Assembly (NCBI GenBank): GCA_007129985.1
Contig: SKUL01000292.1
Span: 1 to 54,193 of the forward strand
Direction: 5' to 3'
DNA from: Flavobacteriales bacterium
GTDB taxonomy: Bacteria; Bacteroidota; Bacteroidia; Flavobacteriales_D; SKUL01
DNA: 54,193 bases
Shown: positions 42,032 to 50,659 of the stretch, one piece after another
Layout of the letters: each line of letters begins with the position of its first letter
How positions within the stretch are numbered: position 1 is the stretch's first letter
The notes under the pieces: generated by a model
The model's input: only the letters and a program-made list of their open reading frames with translations
The model's database searches: none
Told to the model about the DNA's origin: nothing
Position numbers and translations under genes: made by a program

Positions 42032-43282
42032 TTATTCAGTGTGATAAATGTCTTTGGGGTAGCAAATGAAGTACTTGGTAACCGCCTCAGACAGCATCGA
42101 AATATTGAGCGTATCGGAGGCCGCAGCAATGTCTTTTACCTCGTCGTTTTTGTTGAGAATCATGATGCGCTCATCGGTTTTGGCGTAGGCCAGGTTACTG
42201 ATTTGATCCTGCACCACAAAGTACTGGGTTTCCCCGGGCGTGAGGCCAATGCGCGCTGCGGTTTTCTCCAGAATGCGTTGATGATGGGCAGGGTCAATCG
42301 GCTCTTTTTGAATCTCAATTTTAAAAAGACGCCGATCAATGAGACGTTGACATAGCTCACTCAATACACGGTCGTTGTGACCGGTCCACACCTTGATGGC
42401 GCCCATGATGTCGTAATCGTCAAGACCTGCATAGGCCTCCAGGATTTCGGGCTGTTCAAATGCTTTGCGCGGGTGAAATTGGTATAGAAAGATTCGGAGA
42501 TTGGGCGAACAAAAAAGCTCCTCACCACCGTGAGCCAACTCGCGGGCGCGCTCCATGATTTTCACCAGCATAAACTCGGCAGCAATCACTGTTTTGTGGA
42601 GATATACCTGCCAGTACATGAGCCTGCGGGCTACAATGAACTTCTCAATGCTGTAAATGCCTTTTTCCTCCACCACGAGCGTATCATCGGCAATGTTGAG
42701 CATTTTAATGATGCGCTGGCTGCTCACCACACCCTCACTTACTCCGCTGTAAAAGCTGTCGCGACGCAGATAGTCCAACCGGTCCATATCTAGCTGCCCG
42801 GATATGAGCTGCGAAAGAAATTTCTTGGGGTAATCGTGCGTAAAAATCCGGATGGCTGTGCTGAGCCTACCCCCGAATTGCTCGTTAAGGGCATGCATAA
42901 AAATGAGCGACAAACTCTCGTGGTTGATGTCGCGAACGATGGTATGTTCTAAAGTATGTGAAAAAGGCGCATGGCCGATGTCGTGCAAAAGAATGGCAAT
43001 GAGAGCGCCTTGTTCTTCGTCGGAAGTGATTTCATGGCCTTTGTTCCGAAGCACGTCAATGGCTTGCTGCATCAGGTGCATAGCGCCGATGGCGTGGTGA
43101 AAACGCGTATGCAATGCGCCTGGATAAACAAGATGCGACAGCCCGAGTTGCTTGATGCGCCGCAGCCGCTGAAACCACGGATGCTCAATTAAATCCGCAA
43201 TAAGTTCGTTGGGGATGGTAATAAAACCGTAAACGGGGTCGTTCAATATTTTCCGTTTATTTGACGGTGCCGAGTAAGCCAA
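42032..43282 (-). CDS. HD-domain phosphohydrolase (TTG start)
   Basis: A 416-residue HD-superfamily protein of the dGTPase/SAMHD1-like type. It starts near KRKILNDPVYGFITIPNELI and shows FQRLRRIKQLGLSHLVYPGA, HTRFHHAIGAMHLMQQAIDV (first His), then IAILLHDIGHAPFSHTLEHT with the HD metal pair. A longer frame to 43723 is only antisense to porX and is rejected. The TTG at 43282 is the best start, 26 nt after an exact -7 box on this strand. The substrate is probably a nucleotide; porX and this gene are often neighbours in Bacteroidota. It may be co-transcribed with lpxD. Confidence 0.88.
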   Translation of the reverse strand: MAYSAPSNKRKILNDPVYGFITIPNELIADLIEHPWFQRLRRIKQLGLSHLVYPGALHTRFHHAIGAMHLMQQAIDVLRNKGHEITSDEEQGALIAILLHDIGHAPFSHTLEHTIVRDINHESLSLIFMHALNEQFGGRLSTAIRIFTHDYPKKFLSQLISGQLDMDRLDYLRRDSFYSGVSEGVVSSQRIIKMLNIADDTLVVEEKGIYSIEKFIVARRLMYWQVYLHKTVIAAEFMLVKIMERARELAHGGEELFCSPNLRIFLYQFHPRKAFEQPEILEAYAGLDDYDIMGAIKVWTGHNDRVLSELCQRLIDRRLFKIEIQKEPIDPAHHQRILEKTAARIGLTPGETQYFVVQDQISNLAYAKTDERIMILNKNDEVKDIAAASDTLNISMLSEAVTKYFICYPKDIYHTE

Positions 43283-43292
43283 GTGTGCCAGT

Positions 43293-43324
43293 TTTGAATG
43301 CGCCTGGTCAAATGTATAACTTTT
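43293..43324 (+). promoter_or_regulatory. porX promoter candidate
   Basis: TTTG (43293-43296), a 20-nt spacer and TAACTTTT (43317-43324, one mismatch to TAnnTTTG) precede the porX ATG at 43352. It is interleaved with the HD-gene promoter on the other strand. Confidence 0.45.
43309..43316 (-). promoter_or_regulatory. -7 promoter box for the HD-domain gene
   Basis: The minus strand reads TACATTTG, an exact TAnnTTTG match. It touches the opposite-strand TAACTTTT (43317-43324) that would serve porX, so the two promoters face away from one another back to back. Confidence 0.5.
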
Positions 43325-43351
43325 CAAACCTATTCTAATCCACTTCGCAAT

Positions 43352-44899
43352 ATGAGCAGTACCATTCTTTGGGCCGACGACGAAATAGAACTTCTTAAAC
43401 CCCACATTCTCTTTCTGGAGGAAAAGGGATACAAAGTGATTACCGTAACCAGCGGAAACGACGCCCTGGATGTGGTGGAGGAAAACGACCTCGACATCGT
43501 TTTTCTGGACGAGAACATGCCGGGTTTGTCCGGACTGGAAACCCTGACACAGATCAAAGCCAAGTTTCCCTCTTTGCCCATCATTATGATTACCAAGAGC
43601 GAAGAGGAATCCATCATGGAAGAAGCCATCGGTTCCAAAATTTCCGACTACCTCATCAAGCCGGTCAACCCCAAGCAGATATTGCTTACCATCAAGAAAA
43701 ACCTGGATGAAAAGCGCCTGCAAAACGAGAAGGCTACCGTAAATTATCAGCAGGAATTCAGGCAGATTGGAATGCGCTTAAACGACCGTTTGGATGTGGA
43801 AGAATGGAAAGAGCTTTACCGGAAAATTGTGTTCTGGGATTTGGAACTCGCCAAAGGAGATCAAGGCATGGAGGAAGTGCTTCAAATGCAGAAAAAGGAG
43901 GCCAATCGCGCCTTTGCCCGCTTTGTGAGCGACCATTACGAGTCGTGGGTGAATGCCAAAGGCGACGATGCTCCGGTGATGGCCCACAATGTTTTTCGCA
44001 GAAAAATTGCCCCCGAGATTTCGGATGAGCCCATGTTTCTTATTGTGATTGACAACCTCCGATACGACCAATACCTGGTGCTCAAGCCGGTGTTGAACCG
44101 AATGTTCAGGGTGGAAAGCGAGAGCATTTATTTCAGTATTCTCCCTACCGCTACCCAATATGCGCGCAACGCCTTTTTTGCAGGAATGATGCCGCTGGAG
44201 ATTCAGCAAAAATTCCCAAAGTACTGGTTGAATGATGAAGACGAAGGTGGTAAAAATAAGTTTGAGTCGGAACTGCTTCAGGAACAGCTCAAAAGCCTCG
44301 GAAAGAACATCCGCTACAGCTACAACAAGATTACCAATTTGAACGCGGGCAAAAAGCTGAGTGATCAACTCAGTAATCTGGAAAACAATCAGCTCAATGT
44401 GATTGTCTACAATTTTGTGGACATGCTTTCGCACGCGCGTACCGATATGGAGGTTATTCGCGAGCTCGCCGACGACGAAGCTGCCTATCGCTCACTCACG
44501 CTGAGTTGGTTTGAGCACTCGCCCCTGCTCGATATGATGCGACAGATTTCGGAGCGCGGCCACCGCATGATGCTCACTACCGATCACGGTACCATGCACG
44601 TTGATAACCCTGTGCGTGTGGTGGGCGACCGAAATACATCCACCAACCTGCGCTACAAACAGGGAAAAAACCTGAGCTACGACGCCGGTGAAGTGTTTGA
44701 GGTATCCGACCCACATCGGCTTAAGCTGCCCAAAACCAATGTGAGTTCGCGTTATGTATTTTGCAGGGAGAACGACTTTTTCGTCTATCCCAACAACCAG
44801 AATTACTACGTGAACTACTATCGCAATACCTTCCAGCACGGTGGTGTATCCCTTGAGGAAATGATGATTCCGTTGGCTTCATTCCGAAAAAGAACGTAG
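43352..44899 (+). CDS. porX: T9SS response regulator PorX (receiver plus PglZ alkaline phosphatase-like domain)
   Basis: A 515-residue protein. The receiver domain (1-120) has ILWADDEIELL, the phospho-acceptor Asp53 in VFLDENMPG, and MITKSEEES. The rest (about 160-515) is a PglZ/alkaline phosphatase-like domain: MFLIVIDNLRYDQYLVLKPV with the metal/nucleophile region, SILPTATQYARNAFFAGMMP, YNFVDMLSHARTDMEV and MLTTDHGTMHVDNPVRVVGD. PorX works with the sensor PorY and the sigma factor SigP to switch on type IX secretion genes. A longer start at 43298 is antisense to the HD-gene 5' end and is rejected. It is followed by tsaE after 3 nt. Confidence 0.95.
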   Translation: MSSTILWADDEIELLKPHILFLEEKGYKVITVTSGNDALDVVEENDLDIVFLDENMPGLSGLETLTQIKAKFPSLPIIMITKSEEESIMEEAIGSKISDYLIKPVNPKQILLTIKKNLDEKRLQNEKATVNYQQEFRQIGMRLNDRLDVEEWKELYRKIVFWDLELAKGDQGMEEVLQMQKKEANRAFARFVSDHYESWVNAKGDDAPVMAHNVFRRKIAPEISDEPMFLIVIDNLRYDQYLVLKPVLNRMFRVESESIYFSILPTATQYARNAFFAGMMPLEIQQKFPKYWLNDEDEGGKNKFESELLQEQLKSLGKNIRYSYNKITNLNAGKKLSDQLSNLENNQLNVIVYNFVDMLSHARTDMEVIRELADDEAAYRSLTLSWFEHSPLLDMMRQISERGHRMMLTTDHGTMHVDNPVRVVGDRNTSTNLRYKQGKNLSYDAGEVFEVSDPHRLKLPKTNVSSRYVFCRENDFFVYPNNQNYYVNYYRNTFQHGGVSLEEMMIPLASFRKRT

Positions 44900-44902
44900 A
44901 GC

Positions 44903-45340
44903 ATGGAGCGTACATTCACGGCCCCCGATGTGGATGGCCTGACCGAAGTGGTTGAGTTTCTTTCGGGAGAATTGAAAGCCGGTGATGTGGTTTGCTTTAT
45001 TGGCGAAATGGGAGCCGGAAAAACCACACTGATTGGCAAGCTTCTCCGCAACTGGGGTATTACAGCACCTGTAGACAGTCCAACTTTTGCTTTGGTGAAC
45101 GAGTTTGAGCGGACAGACGGTGTGCCCTTGTACCACTTTGATTTTTACCGCCTCAACAATGCCACCGAGGCTCTGCAAATAGGTTTGGAAGACTACCTGA
45201 ATGCCAATGCCATTTGCCTGATGGAATGGCCGCAAATTGTAATGCCCTGGCTACCTGATGAGCTTTGGATGGTGCATATCAATGAGCAAAACGGCGGACG
45301 CGAGATCAGGGTGGAACGCACCCGCCGGGAAGAGCAATAA
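44903..45340 (+). CDS. tsaE: tRNA t6A37 biosynthesis ATPase TsaE
   Basis: A 145-residue P-loop protein with GEMGAGKTT at residues 34-42, SPTFALVNEFE, LYHFDFYRLNNATEALQIGL and CLMEWPQIVMPWLPDE, all typical of TsaE (YjeE). It supports the TsaBD complex making threonylcarbamoyl-adenosine at A37 of tRNAs. It is directly after porX (3-nt gap) and convergent with gldC, whose stop lies 4 nt away. Confidence 0.95.
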   Translation: MERTFTAPDVDGLTEVVEFLSGELKAGDVVCFIGEMGAGKTTLIGKLLRNWGITAPVDSPTFALVNEFERTDGVPLYHFDFYRLNNATEALQIGLEDYLNANAICLMEWPQIVMPWLPDELWMVHINEQNGGREIRVERTRREEQ

Positions 45341-45343
45341 TCG

Positions 45344-45682
45344 CTACTGGCCGCTTGAGTCGATCAACCCCATTTTATCGGCAAAGTACACGCTGAAATC
45401 GCGCATCTCCTGGCTCATTTCCTTTTCTCCGGTGGCGCGCTCAAAAGTATCGGCCATGGTCATGAGGTTTTGGTGAAAGAAATGTTTCATTTCATCAACG
45501 GTCATTTCCTTGTTCCAGAGGTCTATGCGAAGGGTGTTTTTCTCTTTTTCGTCCCACAGGGCAATCAGTACCGATTTGCAGGCGCTTTGCACGTCACCGT
45601 CTTCGGCAGACCAGTCTATCTTTTCGGGCACCATGTTTTCGTCGAGGTGTACGGCAAATTTTATTTCAGAAGATTTAGGCAT
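45344..45682 (-). CDS. gldC: Gliding motility protein GldC
   Basis: From the ATG at 45682 the protein is 112 residues, normal for GldC. It begins MPKSSEIKFAVHLDENMVPE and shows WSAEDGDVQSACKSVLIALW, NTLRIDLWNKEMTVDEMKHF and MREFSVYFADKMG-like text near the end (MRDFSVYFADKMGLID). GldC aids gliding and may stabilise the GldB machinery; it is soluble and cytoplasmic. The longer frame up to 45808 overlaps gldB and is rejected. The gene follows gldB by 8 nt. Confidence 0.94.
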   Translation of the reverse strand: MPKSSEIKFAVHLDENMVPEKIDWSAEDGDVQSACKSVLIALWDEKEKNTLRIDLWNKEMTVDEMKHFFHQNLMTMADTFERATGEKEMSQEMRDFSVYFADKMGLIDSSGQ

Positions 45683-45690
45683 TGTTGGAG

Positions 45691-46728
45691 TTATCTCGGT
45701 TTGTAGTACTTCAGAATTTTTTGTGGATTCTCTTCGCGCAGCATCATACTCAGGGTAACATCGGGGTTTTTGTCCATGTACTGTCTGATGATTTGCCAGC
45801 CCAGCCATACACCTGTTCGTGACGGTGATTTTTGCTGAAAGGCAGGGGTGAATGGCCCGTCGTTAAAAAAGCCCGCGAGGTCTTTGGCAGAGGTGGAATA
45901 AAGCAGATCGGCTTCTATGAGGTGCGTCCACATATTATATTCGTTGCGCTTGCACCAATCAAGTGCTTCATCGCTGTAGTTGATTTTGATGGCGTCGTTT
46001 ACATCCGGAAACATCGCATCCAGCAGGTACATCACTTTGCCGTGAAACATCAGCATCGTGATAAAGTCCTCCTTGGTAACCAGATTTTGGTGGTTCACCA
46101 TCAGCCAGCCTTTGGCCACGTTGTTTACCAGATAATCCGGAATGAGCTTGTCTTTAAAATACTGTGGAAAGTTTTCGGGAGCTAGTCGCTGAATAACGGG
46201 GTTTTCCGAACCCAGAAACCACTCCAAACCAGCGCCAAGCCACTCATCCGCAGGAAAAACCCCTACGTTAAACCCCGAGTTGTAGTACACAACTTGTGGA
46301 ATCACAGCATCCGGAAAGTGATAGCGGTAATAGCGGAAAGCCTGCTCAAGTTCCCGGTCGTAGGCTTGCATATCGGGAAAAGCTGCGTCGATGTGCTTTT
46401 GTGTTTCTCGCCAGTTGTGATCGTTTACAAAGGCTTCCAGTTGTATGCTTACCATGGGTTGCGTGGGGTGCCCGATGCGAATAATCTGCGAAAGGAAGTC
46501 CTCGTAAAAGTCACGATAGCGCTCGTGCAAACTGCTATTCAGGTCTTTAAAATCGCCGCTTTCTGTGTGAAACAACTCCCGGTCAAGTCGGTGGCTACGG
46601 TAATCAACTTCAATGCCGCTCAGGTCAACTTTCAGCCTGTTTTTGGTGCAGGAAGTAAAAAATGGAATAAGAGTTAATAGGCAGAGAGATAGTGTTGTGA
46701 TTGAGCGAATCAGTGGCCGGCTAAACAT
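45691..46728 (-). CDS. gldB: Gliding motility lipoprotein GldB
   Basis: From the ATG at 46728 the protein is 345 residues. The N-terminus RSITTLSLCLLTLIPFFTSC is a lipoprotein signal with the lipidated Cys near residue 27. Family landmarks are LSGIEVDYRSHRLDRELF, YRYHFPDAVIPQVVYYNSGF, VFPADEWLGAGLEWFLG and LVTKEDFITMLMFHGKVMYL, with SPSRTGVWLGWQIIRQYMDK near the end. GldB is essential for gliding and T9SS-dependent secretion in Flavobacterium. A -7 box lies 5 nt upstream of this ATG, ruling out the longer frame from 46800. Confidence 0.94.
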   Translation of the reverse strand: MFSRPLIRSITTLSLCLLTLIPFFTSCTKNRLKVDLSGIEVDYRSHRLDRELFHTESGDFKDLNSSLHERYRDFYEDFLSQIIRIGHPTQPMVSIQLEAFVNDHNWRETQKHIDAAFPDMQAYDRELEQAFRYYRYHFPDAVIPQVVYYNSGFNVGVFPADEWLGAGLEWFLGSENPVIQRLAPENFPQYFKDKLIPDYLVNNVAKGWLMVNHQNLVTKEDFITMLMFHGKVMYLLDAMFPDVNDAIKINYSDEALDWCKRNEYNMWTHLIEADLLYSTSAKDLAGFFNDGPFTPAFQQKSPSRTGVWLGWQIIRQYMDKNPDVTLSMMLREENPQKILKYYKPR

Positions 46729-46733
46729 GCGTG

Positions 46734-46741
46734 CAAAGTTA
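46734..46741 (-). promoter_or_regulatory. -7 box 5 nt before gldB start
   Basis: The minus strand reads TAACTTTG, an exact TAnnTTTG match, with cacgc before the ATG at 46728. The gldB-gldC mRNA should be leaderless or have a leader of one or two bases. Confidence 0.55.
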
Positions 46742-46807
46742 CGGTTATCGTCAGAAAAGACAGGCATGGATATTGTCTTTTGCCCCGCAATCGTTACCAA
46801 AAATAGT

Positions 46808-46815
46808 TACTTTTA
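46808..46815 (+). promoter_or_regulatory. -7-like box for the beta-barrel protein and nadE
   Basis: TACTTTTA matches TAnnTTTG at seven of eight positions, 22 nt before the ATG at 46838. It is divergent from the gldB box. Confidence 0.35.
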
Positions 46816-46837
46816 ACCCCTGAAAATAAGCTACGAA

Positions 46838-47635
46838 ATGATGAAGAGAATACTTTCGATTTGTGCGCTATTGATGTCCGCAACGCTCGTGCATCCACAG
46901 GAGCAGCAGTCTGATTTTCAGCCTGTAAAACAGCAAGATGTTCGTCCCATCCGGTTGGGATTTGTTGCCACGCCGGCCATAACGTGGCTCACCGCCGAAA
47001 ACCGTGAGCTTGACTCGAAAGGAGTGCGCGCCGGTTTTTCTTTTGGCGTGATGATGGACTTTACTCTTGCTCAATCGGCCAATTACGCATTTTCTACAGG
47101 ATTGATGTACAACACGCTGGATGGTGGTAGATTGCGACATGGTGATGTTGTGCCGCTGCGCGGCGGAAACCCGGGACAATTTGAGGCTGTTACACGTGAT
47201 GTTTCTCTCAGCATGCAGTACGTTCAAATCCCCATGACGCTGAAGCTCAAAACCAATGAGATAGGTTATATGAGCTATTTTGGTCAACTCGGAATGCAGG
47301 CCGGAGTGAACATTGGCTCTCGTGAAAATGGTGAGTATGAGTACTTCGAAAATCCTCAACGCGTAATTATTGAGCGGGAGAACGTTAATGACCAGACCCA
47401 GTTGTTCAATGCAGGGCTACTTGTGGGTCTCGGTGCAGAGTACAATGTTACCGGCAATACCTATCTAGTGTTTGGGGTGAATTATTACCGTGGCTTTTCC
47501 AATGTTTTGAAAGGAAATGTGGTGCAGGTGAATGAGGATGGTCGTCCGATCCTTGACGGAGGCTTGCCCGTTAGCGGAAGTAAGCGACGAGCAGTGTTGA
47601 GCAACATTACGCTGAACCTCGCTGTTATTTTTTAG
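46838..47635 (+). CDS. PorT-like outer-membrane beta-barrel protein
   Basis: A 265-residue protein with a signal peptide (MMKRILSICALLMSATLVHP) and amphipathic strands of an eight-stranded-type barrel: RLGFVATPAITWLTAENREL, GFSFGVMMDFTLAQSANYAF, STGLMYNTLDG, YVQIPMTLKLKTNEIGYMSY, then LLVGLGAEYNV. The pattern YVQIPMTLKLK is typical of the PorT/OMP_b-brl_2 group, and the last residue is Phe (LNLAVIF). It may be a surface porin or T9SS accessory; its place between gldB and nadE is suggestive only. It ends one base into the nadE GTG (TAGTG). Confidence 0.78.
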   Translation: MMKRILSICALLMSATLVHPQEQQSDFQPVKQQDVRPIRLGFVATPAITWLTAENRELDSKGVRAGFSFGVMMDFTLAQSANYAFSTGLMYNTLDGGRLRHGDVVPLRGGNPGQFEAVTRDVSLSMQYVQIPMTLKLKTNEIGYMSYFGQLGMQAGVNIGSRENGEYEYFENPQRVIIERENVNDQTQLFNAGLLVGLGAEYNVTGNTYLVFGVNYYRGFSNVLKGNVVQVNEDGRPILDGGLPVSGSKRRAVLSNITLNLAVIF

Positions 47636-48426
47636 TGGGTTTTCAGACAAAAGCAGTTGTTGACCACATAGTTGGTTGGCTGGAGGGTTACCGAAAAAAT
47701 GCTGGCTCCAAAGGCTTCGTTATTGGTGTTTCAGGCGGAGTAGATTCTGCGGTAACTTCAGCTCTTTGTGCGCGAACCGGAGCATCTGTTTTGCTTTTGG
47801 ATTTACCCATTCATCAAAGTACTTCCCAGCGAAACCGAGGGCTTGCACATATCGGGCAGCTCAAGTCGCTATATTCCAATGTCTCTTCGGCGTCGGTGGA
47901 TCTTACCGGAACGTTTGATGTAATGGTTGAAGCTTTGAAAACCAGCGGCGATGACGCAAATCACCAACTTGCCCTTGCCAACACACGCAGCAGATTGCGA
48001 ATGACCACTTTGTACTACTATGCCGGTAGTCGAGGTTTGCTGGTTGCAGGCACTGGCAATAAGGTTGAAGACTTTGGCGTGGGCTTTTACACCAAGTACG
48101 GCGATGGTGGTGTAGATCTTAGTCCGATAGCAGATTTGATGAAATCAGAAGTGTATGCGCTTGGCAAAGAGCTGGGCGTTGGCGAAGAAATCCTCAGCGC
48201 ACCTCCCACCGATGGTTTGTGGGGCGATGATCGCAGCGATGAAGACCAACTCGGAGCCTCTTACCCGGAATTGGAATGGGCGATGGAGTTTAGCGGTGAC
48301 GAATCGAAACTCAGCGAACGACAGCGTGAAGTGTTGGAGATTTATCGTCGTCAGCATATGGCAAACAAACATAAAATGGTGCCCATGCCGGTTTGTTTGA
48401 TACCGGCACACCTGCGAGAGCATTAA
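47635..48426 (+). CDS. nadE: NAD(+) synthase, ammonia-dependent type
   Basis: A 263-residue synthetase with the PP-loop GVSGGVDSAVTSALCARTG (SGGVDS at 33-38). Further landmarks are LANTRSRLRMTTLYYYAGSR, GTGNKVEDFGVGFYTKYGDG, VDLSPIADLMKSEVYALGKE and LSAPPTDGLWGDDRSDEDQL. It amidates deamido-NAD+ to NAD+. There is no glutaminase domain, so ammonia or an external glutaminase supplies nitrogen. The GTG start shares one base with the previous stop, implying co-translation. It belongs to the usual gldB-gldC-nadE-tsaE-porX neighbourhood of Flavobacteriia, though here it is on the opposite strand to gldBC. Confidence 0.94.
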   Translation: MGFQTKAVVDHIVGWLEGYRKNAGSKGFVIGVSGGVDSAVTSALCARTGASVLLLDLPIHQSTSQRNRGLAHIGQLKSLYSNVSSASVDLTGTFDVMVEALKTSGDDANHQLALANTRSRLRMTTLYYYAGSRGLLVAGTGNKVEDFGVGFYTKYGDGGVDLSPIADLMKSEVYALGKELGVGEEILSAPPTDGLWGDDRSDEDQLGASYPELEWAMEFSGDESKLSERQREVLEIYRRQHMANKHKMVPMPVCLIPAHLREH

Positions 48427-48549
48427 CATTCAGCAGGTTTAAAGGAGGTATTGAATGAGTTTGGATAACACGAGTTAGGCCGGTCATCTCAAACTTTAGG
48501 ATTGGCTACCTTTACTGCATGTCTCAATTAAAAGCAACGAACCCCTAAC

Positions 48550-49263
48550 GTGAAAGGCAAGAGGATTTTATTGGTGGAAGACGAAGCCCACGTGGTTTCG
48601 TTCATCCAGAAAGGATTAACAGAAGAGGGCTTTTCGGTGAGCGTGGCTTTTGAAGGAAAATCCGGTTTGAGACTATTTCAAGATGGTGGGTTTGATATCA
48701 TCATTCTGGACATCATGTTGCCAGATATCAACGGACTTGAAGTTTGTAAGGAAATCAGAAAAACAGATCCGGTGATCCCCGTGCTTTTTCTCACAGCGCT
48801 GGGAACCCCCGAAAACATTGTGCTTGGTCTTGAAACGGGCGCCGATGATTATCTGGTAAAACCTTTTAAATTCATTGAGCTGCTAGCGAGGATACGAACC
48901 CTTTTGCGTCGGGTTGATCAGGCTGGGAACAATGCTGACGATTCGGGAGATACCAGTCATGTAGTGCGTATCGCTGATCTGGAAATAAACGATGAGACCA
49001 AACAGGTTTATCGCGATGGCACTGAAATCTCCCTGACTTCAACAGAATACAGATTGCTGTATTTTATGGCACGTAATAAAACCAGGGTGCTCTCCCGCAG
49101 CGAAATCCTTGAGGAAGTTTGGGGAGTGAATTTCGATATGGGTACCAATGTGGTGGATGTTTATGTGAACTACCTTCGCAAAAAAATGGATGCCCGGTTC
49201 GATCCAAAGCTGATACATACCGTGATTGGCATGGGCTACGTGTTAAAAGAGGGGGAAAGGTAA
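48550..49263 (+). CDS. OmpR/PhoB-family response regulator
   Basis: A 237-residue regulator from GTG 48550. The receiver domain (1-120) has VEDEAHVV, the phospho-acceptor Asp54 in IILDIMLPDINGLEV, the conserved Thr in FLTALGTPEN and Lys in DDYLVKPFKF. A winged-helix DNA-binding domain follows (about 140-235; TEYRLLYFMARNKTRVLSRS, GTNVVDVYVNYLRKKMD). OmpR/PhoB proteins bind tandem 11-bp direct repeats, and such an array stands at 50660-50751. Its stop (TAA 49261-49263) overlaps the kinase ATG. A weak -7 box TACCTTTA is at 48507-48514. Confidence 0.93.
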   Translation: MKGKRILLVEDEAHVVSFIQKGLTEEGFSVSVAFEGKSGLRLFQDGGFDIIILDIMLPDINGLEVCKEIRKTDPVIPVLFLTALGTPENIVLGLETGADDYLVKPFKFIELLARIRTLLRRVDQAGNNADDSGDTSHVVRIADLEINDETKQVYRDGTEISLTSTEYRLLYFMARNKTRVLSRSEILEEVWGVNFDMGTNVVDVYVNYLRKKMDARFDPKLIHTVIGMGYVLKEGER

Positions 49264-50654
49264 TGGGCTTTCGGCTACAATTAGGCTTGCATAGCAAAAC
49301 AACGCTGATTTTGTTGTTTTCCTTTTTCGCCCTCATACTTTTGTTTAGCGGGTATGTCTATGTTTCTGTTAAGTCTTATTCCTATGAGGATTTCGATAAG
49401 CTTCTGGATATAAGGTTGCTTACTGCGGCCAGGGCAGAGCTCAACAGCAAGCGCAGACCGGATGCTCAAGAACTCCAGGAACGTTTTTTTGAGCGTTTGC
49501 CTCATGAAAGAGACTATTTTTTTGAAATCAAGCAGGGTAAAACCTATAGCGACGAATCACGCGAACTAGGGGTGCCGGAATCCTTTTTTCAAGAAGTGCT
49601 CACCAATGGCGCAGCCACATATAAAAAGAACGAATACCTCTTCAAAGGCATACGCTACATGGGCGATTCAGGCGAGTACATTGCGATAGCTTCTGCCGCA
49701 AATTACTTTGAAACTCACCACACCGAGTATCTCAAACGCACACTCCTCATTGCCATCCTTGTGGCGTTTGTTTTTTCAGTGATTATTTCGGTTTACTACT
49801 CTCGCTCGGTGTTCAAACCATTGAGAACCATCACGAATCAGGTTCGTCGGATCAGTTCTGAGAGTTTACACCTCAGGCTGGAGGCCTTGCAGGGCAACGA
49901 GGAACTGCGCGAGCTGACATCCACCTTTAACTATATGCTCGATAGAATAGAAACATCATTTGAAACCCAAAACAACTTTATTAGCAATGCCTCACACGAA
50001 TTACGGACTCCACTCACAGCCATCATCGGTGAGGCCGATGTAGCACTCAACAAGCTCAGAACGCCTGAAGAATACATAGAAACCATCAAAGTGATTCTTG
50101 AGGAAGCAGAAAGTCTTGAACGAAAAACGGCAGCCTTGCTTTATCTCGCGCAAACCGGTTTCGACGGTAAAACCCAACTTATGTCGAAGGTGCGCGTGGA
50201 CCAACTATTATGGGATGTCAAAGAAACATTACAGCGCATCAACAGCAAGTACAAAATTAATCTGGATATGAGTTTGCTTCCGGACAACCCTGTGAAATTG
50301 AAGGTTCTAGGGAACGAGCAGCTTCTTCATCTTGCGCTGTCGAACATCATTAGCAATGCATGCAAGTACTCAGATTTCAAACAGGTGGAGGTTTCGTTGG
50401 GTGCCACCGAAAACTACGTCGTAATGGTTGTTAGAGATTACGGAATCGGAATACCCATTGAGGAACTTAAATACATTTATGATCCATTCTTCAGAGCCTC
50501 AAACACCTCGAAATTTGAAGGATTTGGTATTGGCCTGCCATTGGCGAGAAACATCCTGCGCATGCACAATGCCAAACTGGAAGTAAAATCAATCGTGGAA
50601 AAAGGAACCACCGTTCAGATATCACTGCCCATCGGCAAGTTCGAAACAGGTTAA
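49263..50654 (+). CDS. Sensor histidine kinase (HAMP, HisKA, HATPase)
   Basis: A 463-residue kinase from the ATG at 49263, overlapping the regulator stop. Transmembrane helix 1 is about residues 14-36 (LILLFSFFALILLFSGYVYV), followed by a periplasmic sensor of about 120 residues and helix 2 at 160-178. A HAMP domain follows (180-232), then HisKA with the phospho-acceptor His245 in SNASHELRTPLTAIIG, and HATPase_c with NIISNACKYSDF, DYGIGIPIEEL and GFGIGLPLARNIL. The periplasmic part shows no recognisable ligand domain; the signal is unknown. It pairs with the regulator just upstream and probably controls the operon at 50790. Confidence 0.94.
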   Translation: MGFRLQLGLHSKTTLILLFSFFALILLFSGYVYVSVKSYSYEDFDKLLDIRLLTAARAELNSKRRPDAQELQERFFERLPHERDYFFEIKQGKTYSDESRELGVPESFFQEVLTNGAATYKKNEYLFKGIRYMGDSGEYIAIASAANYFETHHTEYLKRTLLIAILVAFVFSVIISVYYSRSVFKPLRTITNQVRRISSESLHLRLEALQGNEELRELTSTFNYMLDRIETSFETQNNFISNASHELRTPLTAIIGEADVALNKLRTPEEYIETIKVILEEAESLERKTAALLYLAQTGFDGKTQLMSKVRVDQLLWDVKETLQRINSKYKINLDMSLLPDNPVKLKVLGNEQLLHLALSNIISNACKYSDFKQVEVSLGATENYVVMVVRDYGIGIPIEELKYIYDPFFRASNTSKFEGFGIGLPLARNILRMHNAKLEVKSIVEKGTTVQISLPIGKFETG

Positions 50655-50659
50655 CCACG

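Noticed and set aside
43333..43339. TTCTAAT copy upstream of porX
   Set aside because: A single heptamer is expected several times by chance in 54 kb; there is no second copy at 11 bp.
43283..43723. N-terminal extension of the HD-domain protein (about 150 residues more)
   Set aside because: It is antisense to the start of porX, crosses the exact -7 box at 43309-43316 and has no similarity to the HD family, which begins near KRKILNDPVYGF.
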